This document shows, piece after piece, positions 39,901 through 50,362 of a stretch of 64,000 nucleotides of DNA. The position numbers were made by a program, and so were the translations under genes. The notes under the pieces were generated by a model. That model ran no database searches. It was not told the DNA's origin and was given only the letters and a program-made list of their open reading frames with translations. Each line of letters opens with the position of its first letter. Position 1 is the stretch's first letter. The DNA comes from Chroococcidiopsidaceae cyanobacterium YX2bin18 (GTDB taxonomy: Bacteria > Cyanobacteriota > Cyanobacteriia > Cyanobacteriales > Chroococcidiopsidaceae): NCBI GenBank assembly GCA_030446505.1, contig JAUJND010000002.1:55384-119383 (forward strand). The letters run 5' to 3'.

Positions 39901-40884
39901 ATGAATTCTTATTCTTTGGCACTTTGTATTCCTGCCTACAACGCTGCTGCGTACTTGCCACGACTGCTGAAGTCTGCCTTATCTCAAACAATTCCATTTG
40001 ATGAAATTTGGGTTTATGACGATTGCAGCACAGATAATACAGGAGAAATTGCACGCCAATTTGGAGTGCATATTGATCGAGGAGATGTTAATCGTGGGTG
40101 TTCCCACGGCAAGAATATGTTGGCAGAGCAAACTACTTGCGAATGGGTTCATTTTCATGATGCCGATGATGCTCTGTATCCAAATTTTGTAGAACAAGCT
40201 CACAAGTGGATGCAGTTAGAAAATCCACCAGATGTGGTGCTGTTTGATTATGAATGGCGGCAGGACGAAACCAATGAAGTCATCGGTATTCGCAAGTTTA
40301 ACGATGCTGAGTTACGACGAGATGCGATCGCCTACACCATTCAAGAGCAAATTAACCCATTTTGTGGGCTTTATCGCCGTTCTGCATATTGGCAAGCAGG
40401 TGGCTACGACACCGACCTACTGGTGCTTTATAACGAGGATGTTGCATTTCACTGCCATTTGGCACGAGCTGGTCTTAAATTTGCTGCCGATCCAACCGTC
40501 ACACTCATTAATTATTGTCGTGCTAACTCAATGTCATCAGCAAATCAGATTAAATGTGCTAGAGCACAATATCATGTGATGAGAAAAGCTGCAGAAGCGC
40601 TCCAAGGTCGTTATACCCACGAGATTTCCTACAGACTTTGGGTAATTGCTGGAGTTTCTGCTTCCTATCTAGATTGGGAAAATGCTGATGCTTGTGTTTC
40701 CTTAGCTTTGTTACTTAATTGCAGGACTCCAAAAGTAACTAGCCTAATTTTCAAATTTATTTGCTACTGCAACCCTTATCTAGCAATTCGTATCCGGGAG
40801 TTCTTGCTGAGGATTGTGAAACCACAACTCCGAGCAAAGTTGAAGAAGACCCAGCCAATCTTGAGCAATTCTTTCAGCCACTAG
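39901..40884 (+). CDS. Glycosyltransferase family 2
   Basis: 327 residues. The GT-A start reads LCIPAYNAAAYLPRLLKSAL, with VYDDCSTDNTGEIA and the metal-binding HFHDADDALYPNF. It transfers a sugar from a nucleotide donor by inversion. The gene sits tightly between a GT4 and another GT2 gene (gaps of 4 and 6 nt). Confidence 0.88.
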   Translation: MNSYSLALCIPAYNAAAYLPRLLKSALSQTIPFDEIWVYDDCSTDNTGEIARQFGVHIDRGDVNRGCSHGKNMLAEQTTCEWVHFHDADDALYPNFVEQAHKWMQLENPPDVVLFDYEWRQDETNEVIGIRKFNDAELRRDAIAYTIQEQINPFCGLYRRSAYWQAGGYDTDLLVLYNEDVAFHCHLARAGLKFAADPTVTLINYCRANSMSSANQIKCARAQYHVMRKAAEALQGRYTHEISYRLWVIAGVSASYLDWENADACVSLALLLNCRTPKVTSLIFKFICYCNPYLAIRIREFLLRIVKPQLRAKLKKTQPILSNSFSH

Positions 40885-40890
40885 CTATAT

Positions 40891-41883
40891 ATGAAGCCAC
40901 TAGTTTCTATTCTCATCCCTTGCTACAACGCACAAGCGTGGTTAACTGAAACTCTAGAATCTGCACTAGCGCAAACATGGTCAAACAAAGAAATTATTGT
41001 TGTTGATGACGGCTCTAAAGACCACAGCCTTGTTGTAGCAAAGCAATTTGAACTGCATGGCATCAAGGTTATCACTCAGCAGAATAGAGGTGCTAGCGCT
41101 GCTAGAAATCGGGCGTTTCAAGAAGCTCAAGGAGATTTTATCCAGTATTTGGACGCTGACGATCTGCTTGCACCAGATAAAGTTGAGCGTCAAGTGCAAC
41201 TTTTAGCAGGTGGAAATTCCGACTACGTGGCAGCGGGGGAATGGGCGAGATTCTACAAAAATCCCTCAGAAGCTGTGTTTACTCCCCAACCCCTCTGGGC
41301 AGATATGTCACCCGTTGAATGGCTGATCTGTACTTGGGAAGGAAACTGGATGATGCATCCAGCCGCTTGGTTAGTCCCACGCCAAATTGCTGAACAAGCT
41401 GGTTTTTGGAACGAAAGTCTATCTTTAAACGATGATGGCGAATACTTTTGCCGGGTTGTCCTTGCGAGTGCGGGAGTTAAGTTCTGCTGGGGTGCCAGAA
41501 CCTACTACAGATCTGGCATCTCTAGCAGTCTGAGTGGCTCAAAATCCCGTAATGCTTTTGAATCAGCCTTACACACTCTAGAACTCAACACTAATAACCT
41601 GCTTGCCAGAGAAGACAGCCAACGAACTCGCCAGACTTGTGCAACGCAATTCCAGCGCTTCATTTACGAAGTCTATCCAGACTTGCCAAATCTTCGGCAA
41701 CAGGCACAAGAGAAAGTCCAGCAACTCGGTGGGTCAGACGTGAAGCCCTACGGCGGTCCAATGTTTCAACTATTGTCTCGTACCGTGGGCTGGCAGCAGG
41801 CAAAACGCATCCAAAAATTGGTGCAGCGATATGGATACAACAAATGGGCTTTGGGCTGGAGACTAGCACGACAGATTCAGTAA
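40891..41883 (+). CDS. Glycosyltransferase family 2
   Basis: 330 residues. Diagnostic parts are SILIPCYNAQAWLTETLESA, VVDDGSKDHSLVVAKQFE, NRGASAARNRAFQEAQGDFI and the DXD-type YLDADDLLAPDKVERQ. The C-terminal half is helical, as in repeat-unit assembly enzymes. Downstream gap to the FkbM gene is 76 nt. Confidence 0.9.
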   Translation: MKPLVSILIPCYNAQAWLTETLESALAQTWSNKEIIVVDDGSKDHSLVVAKQFELHGIKVITQQNRGASAARNRAFQEAQGDFIQYLDADDLLAPDKVERQVQLLAGGNSDYVAAGEWARFYKNPSEAVFTPQPLWADMSPVEWLICTWEGNWMMHPAAWLVPRQIAEQAGFWNESLSLNDDGEYFCRVVLASAGVKFCWGARTYYRSGISSSLSGSKSRNAFESALHTLELNTNNLLAREDSQRTRQTCATQFQRFIYEVYPDLPNLRQQAQEKVQQLGGSDVKPYGGPMFQLLSRTVGWQQAKRIQKLVQRYGYNKWALGWRLARQIQ

Positions 41884-41959
41884 CTTGCGTTTTTCTATCA
41901 GAGTAGAGCAATTTCAAGAACTCGCGATCTGACATAAAACTACAGAAGAATTAATTAAC

Positions 41960-42724
41960 ATGAAGAAAATTAAAGGAAAAGTTTCTCAGCTTTTAGCTCA
42001 AACACCTTTACGCAACATTCCTGTCACTGTACAAACAGGGTTAGCCAAAGGAGCGCGTTGGACTCTTCTACCCCATTCGGCTTACTGGCGATGTAGCGGA
42101 CATGAGCCAGATGTTGAAGCTGCTATTCGCCTTTATGGTTGTATTCGTGGTGCCACTTGTTGGGATTTGGGTACACACTTTGGTATCTACACGGTTGGTA
42201 TGGCAATGGCTGTAGGTTCTGAAGGTCAAGTGGTCGGATTTGAGCCAGACCCTGTTTCCTTCAAGCGTTGTCAGTACCACGTACAGCAGAACTCACTCAG
42301 TTGGGTTAAACTCTTTAACGCAGCCGTCAGTGAAGTTGAAGGTTCAACCAGTCTGATTCTTAGTCACGTTGCTGGTAATTCTACCTCTCATTTAGCTTAT
42401 GAAAGTGAAAATGCTGATGATGCACCTGCGAAAGTAACAGTATCTACTGTCGTACTCGACAAGTTAGTAGAGCGAGGTGAAATTCAACCTGCTCAATTTA
42501 TCAAAATTGATATAGAAGGTCATGGCGCTAAAGCTCTAAAAGGTGCGCGTGAAACCATAGCCGCATACCACCCAACTATTGTGATGAGCTTTCATAGTGC
42601 GTGGGAAGTAGAAGATACTAGAAAACTGCTAGAGCCTATGGGCTATAAGTCATTTAATTGCGAAGGGCTAGAAATTGACTGGCCAGATAGCGATTTTGCA
42701 GGTACTGCTATTCTTCGTTGTTAA
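41960..42724 (+). CDS. FkbM family methyltransferase
   Basis: 254 residues. The FkbM domain shows CWDLGTHFGIYTVGMA, GFEPDPVSFKRCQ, IKIDIEGHGAKALKGAR and TIVMSFHSAWEVED. Such enzymes O-methylate sugars or lipids. It is one of two FkbM genes in the cluster, on either side of a GT gene, consistent with methylated sugar residues in the polymer. Confidence 0.87.
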   Translation: MKKIKGKVSQLLAQTPLRNIPVTVQTGLAKGARWTLLPHSAYWRCSGHEPDVEAAIRLYGCIRGATCWDLGTHFGIYTVGMAMAVGSEGQVVGFEPDPVSFKRCQYHVQQNSLSWVKLFNAAVSEVEGSTSLILSHVAGNSTSHLAYESENADDAPAKVTVSTVVLDKLVERGEIQPAQFIKIDIEGHGAKALKGARETIAAYHPTIVMSFHSAWEVEDTRKLLEPMGYKSFNCEGLEIDWPDSDFAGTAILRC

Positions 42725-42736
42725 TATTATCGCCTC

Positions 42737-43972
42737 ATGGCAAAGATTCTCATCCTAATTGGTGGGCACCTATGTAATGCTCCTCGTCCTCAAAAAGAAG
42801 CAGAAACCCTGGCTAATGCAGGTCACAATGTAACTGTACGCGGCTTTTGGTTTGACCCAGAACTGGTCAAGCGCGATCGCCTCTTAATCGCTAATAAAAA
42901 ATGGCGGTTTGAACCGATCATTGACTTTCAACCAACTCACCGCCTCAAAAATTGGAGCATCCGACTTGAAGGACGCATAGCCAGAGAACAATTTCAACGT
43001 TTTGGCATCTTCTCGCCAGGGTTACTGGGCTATGGGGCAAAGGCAATGCTAAAAATTGCCCGTCAAACTCGTGCTGACCTGACAATTGTGCATTCCGAAG
43101 CAGGGCTTTGGGTAGGCAATCAACTATTAGATGAAGGCTTCCGTGTAGGAGTAGACTTTGAAGATTGGTTTTCGGAAGACCTGTTACCTGAAGCCCGTGC
43201 TGTCCGACCAATTCCTCATCTGAAAGCGTTGGAGAGTCGGCTTGCCCGTGAATGTACCTACTGCCTCACAACTTCCCATGCTCTAGCTAAGGCTCTGGCT
43301 GAGGCTTACAAAGCACCGAAACCAATGGTTATATATAACGTATTTCCTTGGGCAGAGCGATCGCAAATCGATCACCAAAAGCGAGATCGCCGCAATCCCA
43401 ACTTGCCATCCCTGCATTGGTTCTCCCAAACTATCGGACCAGGACGAGGACTGGAAACCCTGTTTCAGGCTCTACCTTACCTTACGTTTCCGGTAGAAAT
43501 TCATCTACGGGGTAACTACCCTGAAAGTGCCCGTCAGTGGTTAGAACCGCTGGTTCCCTCTACATGGTGCGATCGCCTGTTCATTCATCCCACCGTCCCT
43601 AATGCCGAATTGCTATCTCGGATTGCTGAACATGATATCGGTCTAGCTTTAGAAATTCCCTATTGCTTGAATAAGGAATTCACTGCAAGCAACAAGCTTT
43701 TTCAATATCTCCAGGCGGGTCTAGCTGTCATTGCCACCGATACTATTGGTCAAGGGGAGATTTTATCCCAGTTGACTGCAATTGGTAGATTAATTTCCAG
43801 TAATGATCCGTTAGCACTTGCCCAAGCCTTAAAAGACTTAATTCAGACACCTAATAACTTGACCGCTACCAAAGCTGCCGCTCTCCAAGCAGTCGAAAAA
43901 CAGTTGTGCTGGGAAAAACAAGCCGATAATCTTCTGCAAGTAGCTGAGCTTGCACTTAATGATAAATATTAA
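42737..43972 (+). CDS. Glycosyltransferase (GT4-like)
   Basis: 411 residues with GT-B features: ILIGGHLCNAPRPQKEAETL at the start, HWFSQTIGPGRGLETLFQAL before the donor domain, and FTASNKLFQYLQAGLAVIAT with the conserved Lys and Glu-like region. It lies between the two FkbM genes with 12-nt gaps on both sides, so it is cotranscribed. Confidence 0.82.
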   Translation: MAKILILIGGHLCNAPRPQKEAETLANAGHNVTVRGFWFDPELVKRDRLLIANKKWRFEPIIDFQPTHRLKNWSIRLEGRIAREQFQRFGIFSPGLLGYGAKAMLKIARQTRADLTIVHSEAGLWVGNQLLDEGFRVGVDFEDWFSEDLLPEARAVRPIPHLKALESRLARECTYCLTTSHALAKALAEAYKAPKPMVIYNVFPWAERSQIDHQKRDRRNPNLPSLHWFSQTIGPGRGLETLFQALPYLTFPVEIHLRGNYPESARQWLEPLVPSTWCDRLFIHPTVPNAELLSRIAEHDIGLALEIPYCLNKEFTASNKLFQYLQAGLAVIATDTIGQGEILSQLTAIGRLISSNDPLALAQALKDLIQTPNNLTATKAAALQAVEKQLCWEKQADNLLQVAELALNDKY

Positions 43973-43984
43973 TGGATTGACCCT

Positions 43985-44695
43985 ATGTTTTTTAGAGATA
44001 AGCTTCGCAATTACCTTGCACGAAAACTAAGAGTACCAGAAATCCCCTTCGCATTAGAACGTCTGTGTGCAGTTGGCTTTCAACCCACTCAAATCTTTGA
44101 TGTTGGCGCTTACCAAGGTGAATTTTCTCAGAATTTCTTAAGTATTTGGCCCAACGCAAAGGTAGCTTGTTTTGAAGCCCTAGAACATAAAGTTCTTCAA
44201 CTTCAGCAGCTAGCCTCCCATAACTCAACTATGCAGGTATTTCCTGGATTATTAGGAGCAGAAGCACACGAGCAAGTGCCACTTCACCAGGCTGAAACGG
44301 CATCTTCAGTAATGGTTGAGCAGAGTAGCCAAAACTTTCCAGTAACATTCCATTCAATGCGAACCGTAGACTCAATTGTTCAAGAACATTTTGGCGATCG
44401 CAGCCCTGACCTTCTTAAGCTTGATGTCCAAGGTTACGAACTAGAAGTGCTTAAAGGCGCTGAAAAATCTCTTCCCCAAATCAAGCTAATCCTAGCAGAG
44501 GTGAATTTACTAGATATCCATCAGAACGTGCCTCTGCTTGCAAATATAATGGCGTGGCTGGATGCCCATGACTGGGTTGCTTACGACATTTGTGGTCTTA
44601 CTCGCCGTCCTCTAGATCAAGCGCTCTGGCAAGCGGATTTTATCTTTGTGCCACGCAACAGTCCACTTCGTTCTGACAAACGCTGGACAGCCTGA
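43985..44695 (+). CDS. FkbM family methyltransferase
   Basis: 236 residues. Family motifs are QIFDVGAYQGEFSQNFLSIW, CFEALEHKVLQLQQL, LLKLDVQGYELEVLKGAEKS and LILAEVNLLDIHQNVP. The stop (TGA at 44693) is 1 nt before the start of the next gene, indicating coupling. Probable sugar O-methyltransferase for the polysaccharide. Confidence 0.87.
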   Translation: MFFRDKLRNYLARKLRVPEIPFALERLCAVGFQPTQIFDVGAYQGEFSQNFLSIWPNAKVACFEALEHKVLQLQQLASHNSTMQVFPGLLGAEAHEQVPLHQAETASSVMVEQSSQNFPVTFHSMRTVDSIVQEHFGDRSPDLLKLDVQGYELEVLKGAEKSLPQIKLILAEVNLLDIHQNVPLLANIMAWLDAHDWVAYDICGLTRRPLDQALWQADFIFVPRNSPLRSDKRWTA

Positions 44696-44696
44696 A

Positions 44697-45770
44697 ATGC
44701 GTATTTTACTTACTGCTGACCCTGAACTGCCAGTGCCACCAAAACTGTACGGTGGCATCGAACGCATCGTCAATTTATTAGTCACTGGACTACAATCCCG
44801 TGGTCATACAGTCGCACTGGTTGCCCACAGTGACTCAACTTCACCAGCTAATCAACGGTTTCCCTGGACTGGAAAACAGTCCCAAAACCAACTCGATGCT
44901 TTACGAAATACAGCTGCTCTATGGGCAGCTGTCCAGCAATTTCAACCTGACATAGTACATAGCTTTTCCCGCATTCTATATTTACTGCCGCTCCTGACTT
45001 CCCCCATACCCAAGGTGATGTCCTATCAGCGACAACCTAGTAGTCGTACTGTCAGCTGGGCAGCAAAACTAGCAGGGAGTTCCCTTACCTTCACCGGCTG
45101 TAGTGACCATATCTGTCGCCAGGGTCGAGCATCTGGTGGTATTTGGCAACCGATTCATAATTGTGTGGAATTGGAAAAATACACTTTTCAGCCCACTGTT
45201 GCTTCTGATGCTCCCTTAGTGTTCTTGAGCCGAGTAGAACGGATTAAAGGAGCGCACACCGCGATCGCAGCTGCTATCCAAACTGGACGCCGCCTTTTGA
45301 TTGCTGGCAATTATGGCACCACGGGGGAAGAAGGACGCTACTGGCAAGAAGAAATTGTCCCTCATTTGGGACGGGATGGGATTGAGTACGTCGGTACCGT
45401 CAACGACAGCCAAAAAAATGCCTTGCTTGGTAAAGCTGCTGCCATGATTGTACCGATTGAATGGGAAGAACCCTTCGGCATTGTGTTTGCAGAGGCACTA
45501 GCTTGTGGTACGCCTGTGATTTCCTGTCCGTTGGGCGCTTTACCAGAGATTGTGCGTTTAGGGATTGACGGCTATCTGGTCAACAACCTTGAGGAAGCTT
45601 GCACCGCTATCCAAAACTTACCTCAAATAGACCGACAGAATTGCCGTCAACGTGCTGAGCAGTGTTTTTCAGCATTAGTGATTGTAGATAAGTATGAGCA
45701 ACTGTACCATAGCCTCATTCCCAGAAATTTCAGGCACAGAAGTGTGGGTCAATTGATGACAAAACCATGA
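44697..45770 (+). CDS. Glycosyltransferase family 4
   Basis: 357 residues from ATG 44697 (MRILLTADPELPVPPKLYGG); an upstream TTG in frame overlaps the FkbM gene and is unlikely. GT4 motifs: YGGIERIVNLLVTGLQSRGH, VFLSRVERIKGAHTAIAAA and EWEEPFGIVFAEALACGTPV. It is the last intact gene before a damaged stretch, and leader copy 2 follows its stop by 17 nt. Confidence 0.9.
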   Translation: MRILLTADPELPVPPKLYGGIERIVNLLVTGLQSRGHTVALVAHSDSTSPANQRFPWTGKQSQNQLDALRNTAALWAAVQQFQPDIVHSFSRILYLLPLLTSPIPKVMSYQRQPSSRTVSWAAKLAGSSLTFTGCSDHICRQGRASGGIWQPIHNCVELEKYTFQPTVASDAPLVFLSRVERIKGAHTAIAAAIQTGRRLLIAGNYGTTGEEGRYWQEEIVPHLGRDGIEYVGTVNDSQKNALLGKAAAMIVPIEWEEPFGIVFAEALACGTPVISCPLGALPEIVRLGIDGYLVNNLEEACTAIQNLPQIDRQNCRQRAEQCFSALVIVDKYEQLYHSLIPRNFRHRSVGQLMTKP

Positions 45771-45786
45771 AGCCCTCGACTGCACC

Positions 45787-45890
45787 ACCGTACATTCACT
45801 GAAGTAACTTGGCGGGAAGTTGAAGTCGTAGCAAATCTCTCAGTGTAATTGCGCTTGGAAACACAGTAGAAGTAGCGTTAAGTTTCTTTT
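45787..45890 (+). promoter_or_regulatory. Exopolysaccharide-associated leader element, copy 2
   Basis: Box A ACCGTACATTCACTGA at 45787 and box B CTCAGTGTAATTGCGCTTGG about 52 bp later. Compared with copy 1, a T-A pair of the stem is replaced by C-G (CACTGA/TCAGTG), with one bulged T. The second hairpin is GCGCT/AGCGT (45851-45855, 45874-45878), with G-U at its base, followed by TAAGTTTCTTTT. It stands upstream of the damaged glycosyltransferase/polymerase block. Confidence 0.7.
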
Positions 45891-45959
45891 GCACAACCTT
45901 TTGCAGAACGAATGTGACTTTTTGTAAAGAGATTCAAAAAGTTTGCTCCCTCCCTTTAC

Positions 45960-46356
45960 CCCTAACCTGGTTACAACCCTTCGACTTTCCCACAAGCTAG
46001 GGATTTGTGAGCGGCTTTTTGGCAGTGCGATCGCCCCCCAAGGCATCTGCTGGGTGCAAACCAGAGCAGGCATTCCCTGGAAACTAGGATCTTGCCAACC
46101 CAACCCATAGGTGGATTGTTTATGGCAAACATGAAGGTGCACCATTCCTCGAATGGCTACAGAAATTTCTTCCCTGATGGCATTTAAGTGGATGTGCGAT
46201 GCGAACAGTTTAAAAAAACTTTTAATCGATGCTGGTTTTTCTAATGTAACAAATCCTGCTTGCCACCAGGGAAGACTACTCCGACTGCTAGAAATAGAAA
46301 ATCCTAGCAGGGTTGAAGGTGGAGCTGGCGTGATAGCCGAGGGCATAAAGCCTTGA
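45960..46356 (+). pseudogene. Remnant of a gene 3' end, possibly a methyltransferase
   Basis: Plus-strand pieces in changing frames read RWIVYGKHEGAPFLEWLQKF and then NSLKKLLIDAGFSNVTNPAC and LEIENPSRVEGGAGVIAEG, closing at a TGA (46354). The last part resembles the C-terminus of SAM-dependent methyltransferases in exopolysaccharide clusters. No start or motif I is found. The stop overlaps the next gene (TTGA), so the ancestral gene was coupled to it. Confidence 0.4.
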
Positions 46357-47662
46357 ATCATCGCGTTCTTATTGTCAGCCCGCACCTCCCCGCCCGTTAA
46401 TGCTCCCGATCATCAACGAGTGCGGATGTCCTTGCCATACTTTCAAGAATTTGGGTGGCAACCTCATATTCTAACTGTCCGACCTGACTGCGTCGAAGGT
46501 GTTCACGAGACCCTTTTGGAGCAGACAGTACCAAATAACATAACCGTGATCCGCACGGGGGCGTTCCCAGTAAAACACACCAGCGCGTCGGACTGGGCAG
46601 CTTAAGTCTGCGGTGTTTACCGCATCTACTTAGAGCAGGTAATTCATGCCTAACCAAACAGAAATTTGATCTCCTCTTATTTCTCAACGACTGCATTTAC
46701 AGTAATGGTTCTGGTCCAAGGTGGCGCAGTCGCTTTGAAATTCCTTACGTCCTTGACTTCCAAGACCCCTGGTTAAGCGACACAAGCGTCCAGGCTCTTC
46801 CAAGCCTCCTGGAGGTAAATTCAAGCGACGGTTTTTCTCAAGCCATAGCCAGAACTTGAACCTAACGCTATGCGTCAAGTCAGTCATGTAATCAGGGTGT
46901 TTCACCTGAATACCCTAAACCTTACTCAGCGGTATTCATGGTTGCGCCAAGACCAATTTACGGTTTTGCCCTTTAGTGCCCCTGAAAAAGACTTTGGCAG
47001 CTTCTCAAGGTGCAACAAAAAAATCTTTGAACCCCCATGACGGCAAGCAACACTGGGTTTATGTGGGGAGAGGTGGCGGTGATATGGCTTTGGCTCTATG
47101 AACTTTATTTCAGCACCAGTCAAATCGCAACCGACAGCCAGAAAGATGGCACTCAGTCAGGCTGCATTTTTGTTGGGCTACTCAGTTATGCTCCAGGAAA
47201 TCTAGCCGTCAAAACAGTGGGAGCTGATTGTTCAGGAGTTGGGAATTGCTGACTTAGTAGAAGAACATCCCCATCGCATCGCTTATTTTGAGGCGCTGCA
47301 AATTTTAGTAGACAGTGATGCTATCCTGCTCATCGGCTCCGACGATCCTAGCTATACTGCATCCAACTCTATCCTTGTATTTTGGCTCGAAAACCAACTT
47401 TAGCCATTTTCCATCAGCAGAGTTCTGTAGTTGAAATCCTGCGTCGTTGTAATGCTGGTCGAGTGGCTACCTTCGATTCAAAAAATAATCCTGTGGATTT
47501 ACAAAAGGATGTGAGTTTTCACCTCGATTGGCTACTATCTTCCCCCAAGGATATCAACCTGAGACCAACTGGTCAGAGTTTCAACCCTATACAGCTCGTG
47601 AGATGACCCGTCGGCAATGTGCCATCTTTGATAGGTGTCTTAATCTTACTAAGGGTGGATAA
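46353..47662 (+). pseudogene. Glycosyltransferase, multiply frameshifted
   Basis: Fragments in all three frames reassemble into one GT4-like enzyme of about 430 residues: NHRVLIVSPH, NAPDHQRVRMSLPYFQEFGW, PYVLDFQDPWLSD, HWVYVGRGGGDMALAL, DSDAILLIGSDDPSYTAS, VVEILRRCNAGRVATF and finally PYTAREMTRRQCAIFDRCL. At least eight frame changes occur, many more than elsewhere, so genuine decay or a very poor assembly stretch is likely. It sits after leader copy 2. Confidence 0.6.
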
Positions 47663-47667
47663 AAATT

Positions 47668-49133
47668 ATGACTAGCAATTTAGAAATAATCTCAACAAAT
47701 CAGTCAATTGCCGTCTACCAAGAACGGCGACAGTTACTAAAAACATTTTGGTTAGCCGTCATGGTTCTCTTTCTAGTGGAACTTTACACGGTGCAGACTG
47801 GCTCTCTATGGCTAGTATTTTCGGAGCAATTTTAATTGCTTTGCTGCCTTACCCTTCTTCATTTATCTGTGGTGTTCGGGAAAAAGCTTTAGGTATGCCA
47901 ATTTTTCCAGTATTCGCCCTAACTTATCTGTGGACCTATGCTCTTCCATTAGTAAGTAACCACCCAAAAATTATTACTTACTTTCCAGAAGATATTTTTT
48001 GCTAGCGTCACGGTGGAGGTTTTCTATTATTAGGAACGTTCACTTGGTTCCAATTGTGAAGTCTACTCTGCTCCTCCTAAATCCTATCGCCTTCTTAAAA
48101 GCCAGTATAGCGACGGATTCTTCTTATTTATTCTGACTAGTGCCATTTTCTTTAATATGTCCTTTCTGGGCGGCTGGTTCGTTCTTGGTGGTGGAACCTT
48201 CGCTCTGCTTCGCGGCGCTATCTTAGGCTTAATGTTTTATCCGTTTTTGTTCTATCTTATCGCTGTGGTACTGGGGAGTTATCAGCAAATAAATCTAAGA
48301 TATTCCTAGCTTTGCTAGCTTTATACATAATATCGAATGCAGCTTCCTTACTTTTGATTGGTGCATTATCAATAGTTTTACTAGCAACCATCGCTTTTAT
48401 CGTAGGGGCTGGCAAGTGCCTGGTTACCTATCATTATCGTTTTAATTTGCCTCTTGCCACTGCATTACGGTAAAGGTGAAATGCGGGCAAAATATTGGGA
48501 AAGCTACCAAACGCACTTCGTACAACCTTGGGAATATCCAGCTTGGTATGCTGAATGGATAGGTTATTCCTTTGATTACTTGAAGGCAACTGGCTCCCAA
48601 AAAGCAGAAAAGCAATCGTTTTTAGAGAGATCAAGTTTAATACATTTGCTATTAATGTCTCAGGTAAGAACGCCTAGAGATGTGTCATATTTATCTGGAG
48701 CAACCTATACTATTATTCCTGATTTATTGGTTCCTCGCTTCTTAAATCCTAATAAGATTCGTAGCCATGAAGGTACGTATTTATTAAATATTCATTATGG
48801 ATTGCAAACTCGAAAGCTACTTTAACAACCACAATTGGTTGGGGATTACTAAACGAGGCTTATGCCAATTTTGGGCTTGCAGGTTGTGCTGGGCTTGCCA
48901 TTATTTTAGGGACAGGTTATGGACAGGCTACGCGCTGGAGCATGAACACCCCAGTGGTCTCCTCCCGCTCCCTTTTTGCTGTGCTTCTAATGGGCTTTGC
49001 TTTCCAGAGTGAATTTAGTGCAGGTGTTTACGTTGCTGCCCTTTTTCAATCTCTCGTGCCTCTGGGTGTAATTATTTTTGTCTTTATGAAAGTTCACAGG
49101 AATGGAGAAATTATATCCAGTTACTATAACTAG
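47668..49133 (+). pseudogene. Membrane polysaccharide polymerase-like gene (Wzy-type), multiply frameshifted
   Basis: Begins MTSNLEIISTNQSIAVYQER at 47668, 5 nt after the preceding gene. Hydrophobic pieces follow in different frames (FGAILIALLPYPSSFICGV, ALTYLWTYALPL), then a long periplasmic-type loop (LLPLHYGKGEMRAKYWESYQ, SYLSGATYTIIPDLLVPRFL, IRSHEGTYLLNIHYG) and the last helix block (SLFAVLLMGFAFQSEFSAGV). This resembles O-antigen polymerase-like proteins of cyanobacterial gene clusters. Six or more frame changes make it non-functional as given. Confidence 0.5.
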
Positions 49134-49172
49134 CGTTTTTTTCGTCACTTCTTTAATGAATCAAATTATTAG

Positions 49173-50357
49173 ATGAAAAAACTGGCAATTATTACATCTC
49201 ATCCTATTCAGTATTATGCTCCTTGGTTTCGGTATCTGGCTGACGCAACTGATTTTTCAATTAAGGTGTTTTATCTCTGGGATTTTGGTGTCAGCCAACA
49301 GGTGGATACTGGGTTTAAACAGCCCATTCAGTGGGACATCCCACTGTTAACGGGATATGACTATGAATTTGTGCCAAATGTAAGTTCTAAGCCTGGTACT
49401 CACCACTTCTGGGGATTACGAAATCCATCGCTCTTGGAAAGAGTTAGCATTTACAAAGCCGGATGCTGTGCTCTTAATGAGTTATAACTATGCCAGTCTT
49501 TACAATTTCTCTGGCGCTGGAACCGCCGCCAAACACCGCTACTGTTTCGGGGTGACTCTCATAGGCTTTTGCCCAGAACTGGTGCGAAAGAATTGGCTCG
49601 TCGCAAGATTATCTCCTAATTTATCAACGCTTTTCAGCCTGTCTTTATGTTGGTAAAGCCAATTATGGTTACTTCCGCGATCATGGTGTTCCAGCCCAAA
49701 ACTTATTTTTTACTCCCCATGCCGTAGACAACGATCGCTTCTTTGCTCACACCCAAGAAGCCAATCGCCAAGCAATACTTTGGAAGCAAGAAATGGGAAT
49801 TCCGAAAACTGTGCAGTTATTTTGTTTGCTGGGAAATTTGAAGTAAAAAAACGACCAATAGATTTACTCCAAGCCTTTATAAAGGCAAATCTTCCTCAAG
49901 TATCCCTCCTGTTTGTAGGAGCTGGAGTTTTAGAAAAGGAATTGCGTTCCCAAGCATTAGCCCATCCACACATTTATTTTGCTTCCTTCCAAAACCAGAC
50001 GTTGATGCCACGTACCTATGCAATAGCTGATTTAGTAGTTTTGCTAGCTAGTGGCTCCTCGGAGACTTGGGGATTAGCAATTAATGAAGCTATGTGTGTA
50101 TGTCCCGCCCTGTGATTGTTAGTAATCATGTTGGCTGTGCTGCTGACTTGGTTCATCCTTATAAAAATGGATTAATTTTCTCTGCTGGTGATGTGTCTGC
50201 TCTTGCTGCTTGTTTACAAGAAGCTTTCTCGAACAGAGAGTGTTTAAAAGAGTGGGGAGAAGAAAGTCGAAAAATAGTAAATAGCTATAGCTATAGCCAA
50301 ACAACCCAGGGATTAAGAACAGCCTTACAACATATTGGGATTCTAAATTACCGTTAA
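49173..50357 (+). pseudogene. Glycosyltransferase, frameshifted
   Basis: Starts MKKLAIITSHPIQYYAPWFR, continues KQPIQWDIPLLTGYDYEFVP and GTHHFWGLRNPSL, then changes frame near 49450, 49570-49790 and 50095. Later parts (VILFAGKFEVKKRPIDLLQA, LLFVGAGVLEKELRSQAL, AIADLVVLLASGSSETWGLA, RPVIVSNHVGCAADLVHPYK) are a GT-B donor domain. About 395 residues if joined. The first and last parts are well preserved, so misreads could explain some of the breaks. Confidence 0.6.
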
Positions 50358-50362
50358 TTGTT

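Noticed and set aside
45840..46385. 181-codon minus-strand ORF
   Set aside because: No recognisable domain; the plus strand carries recognisable gene remnants and leader copy 2 in the same place.
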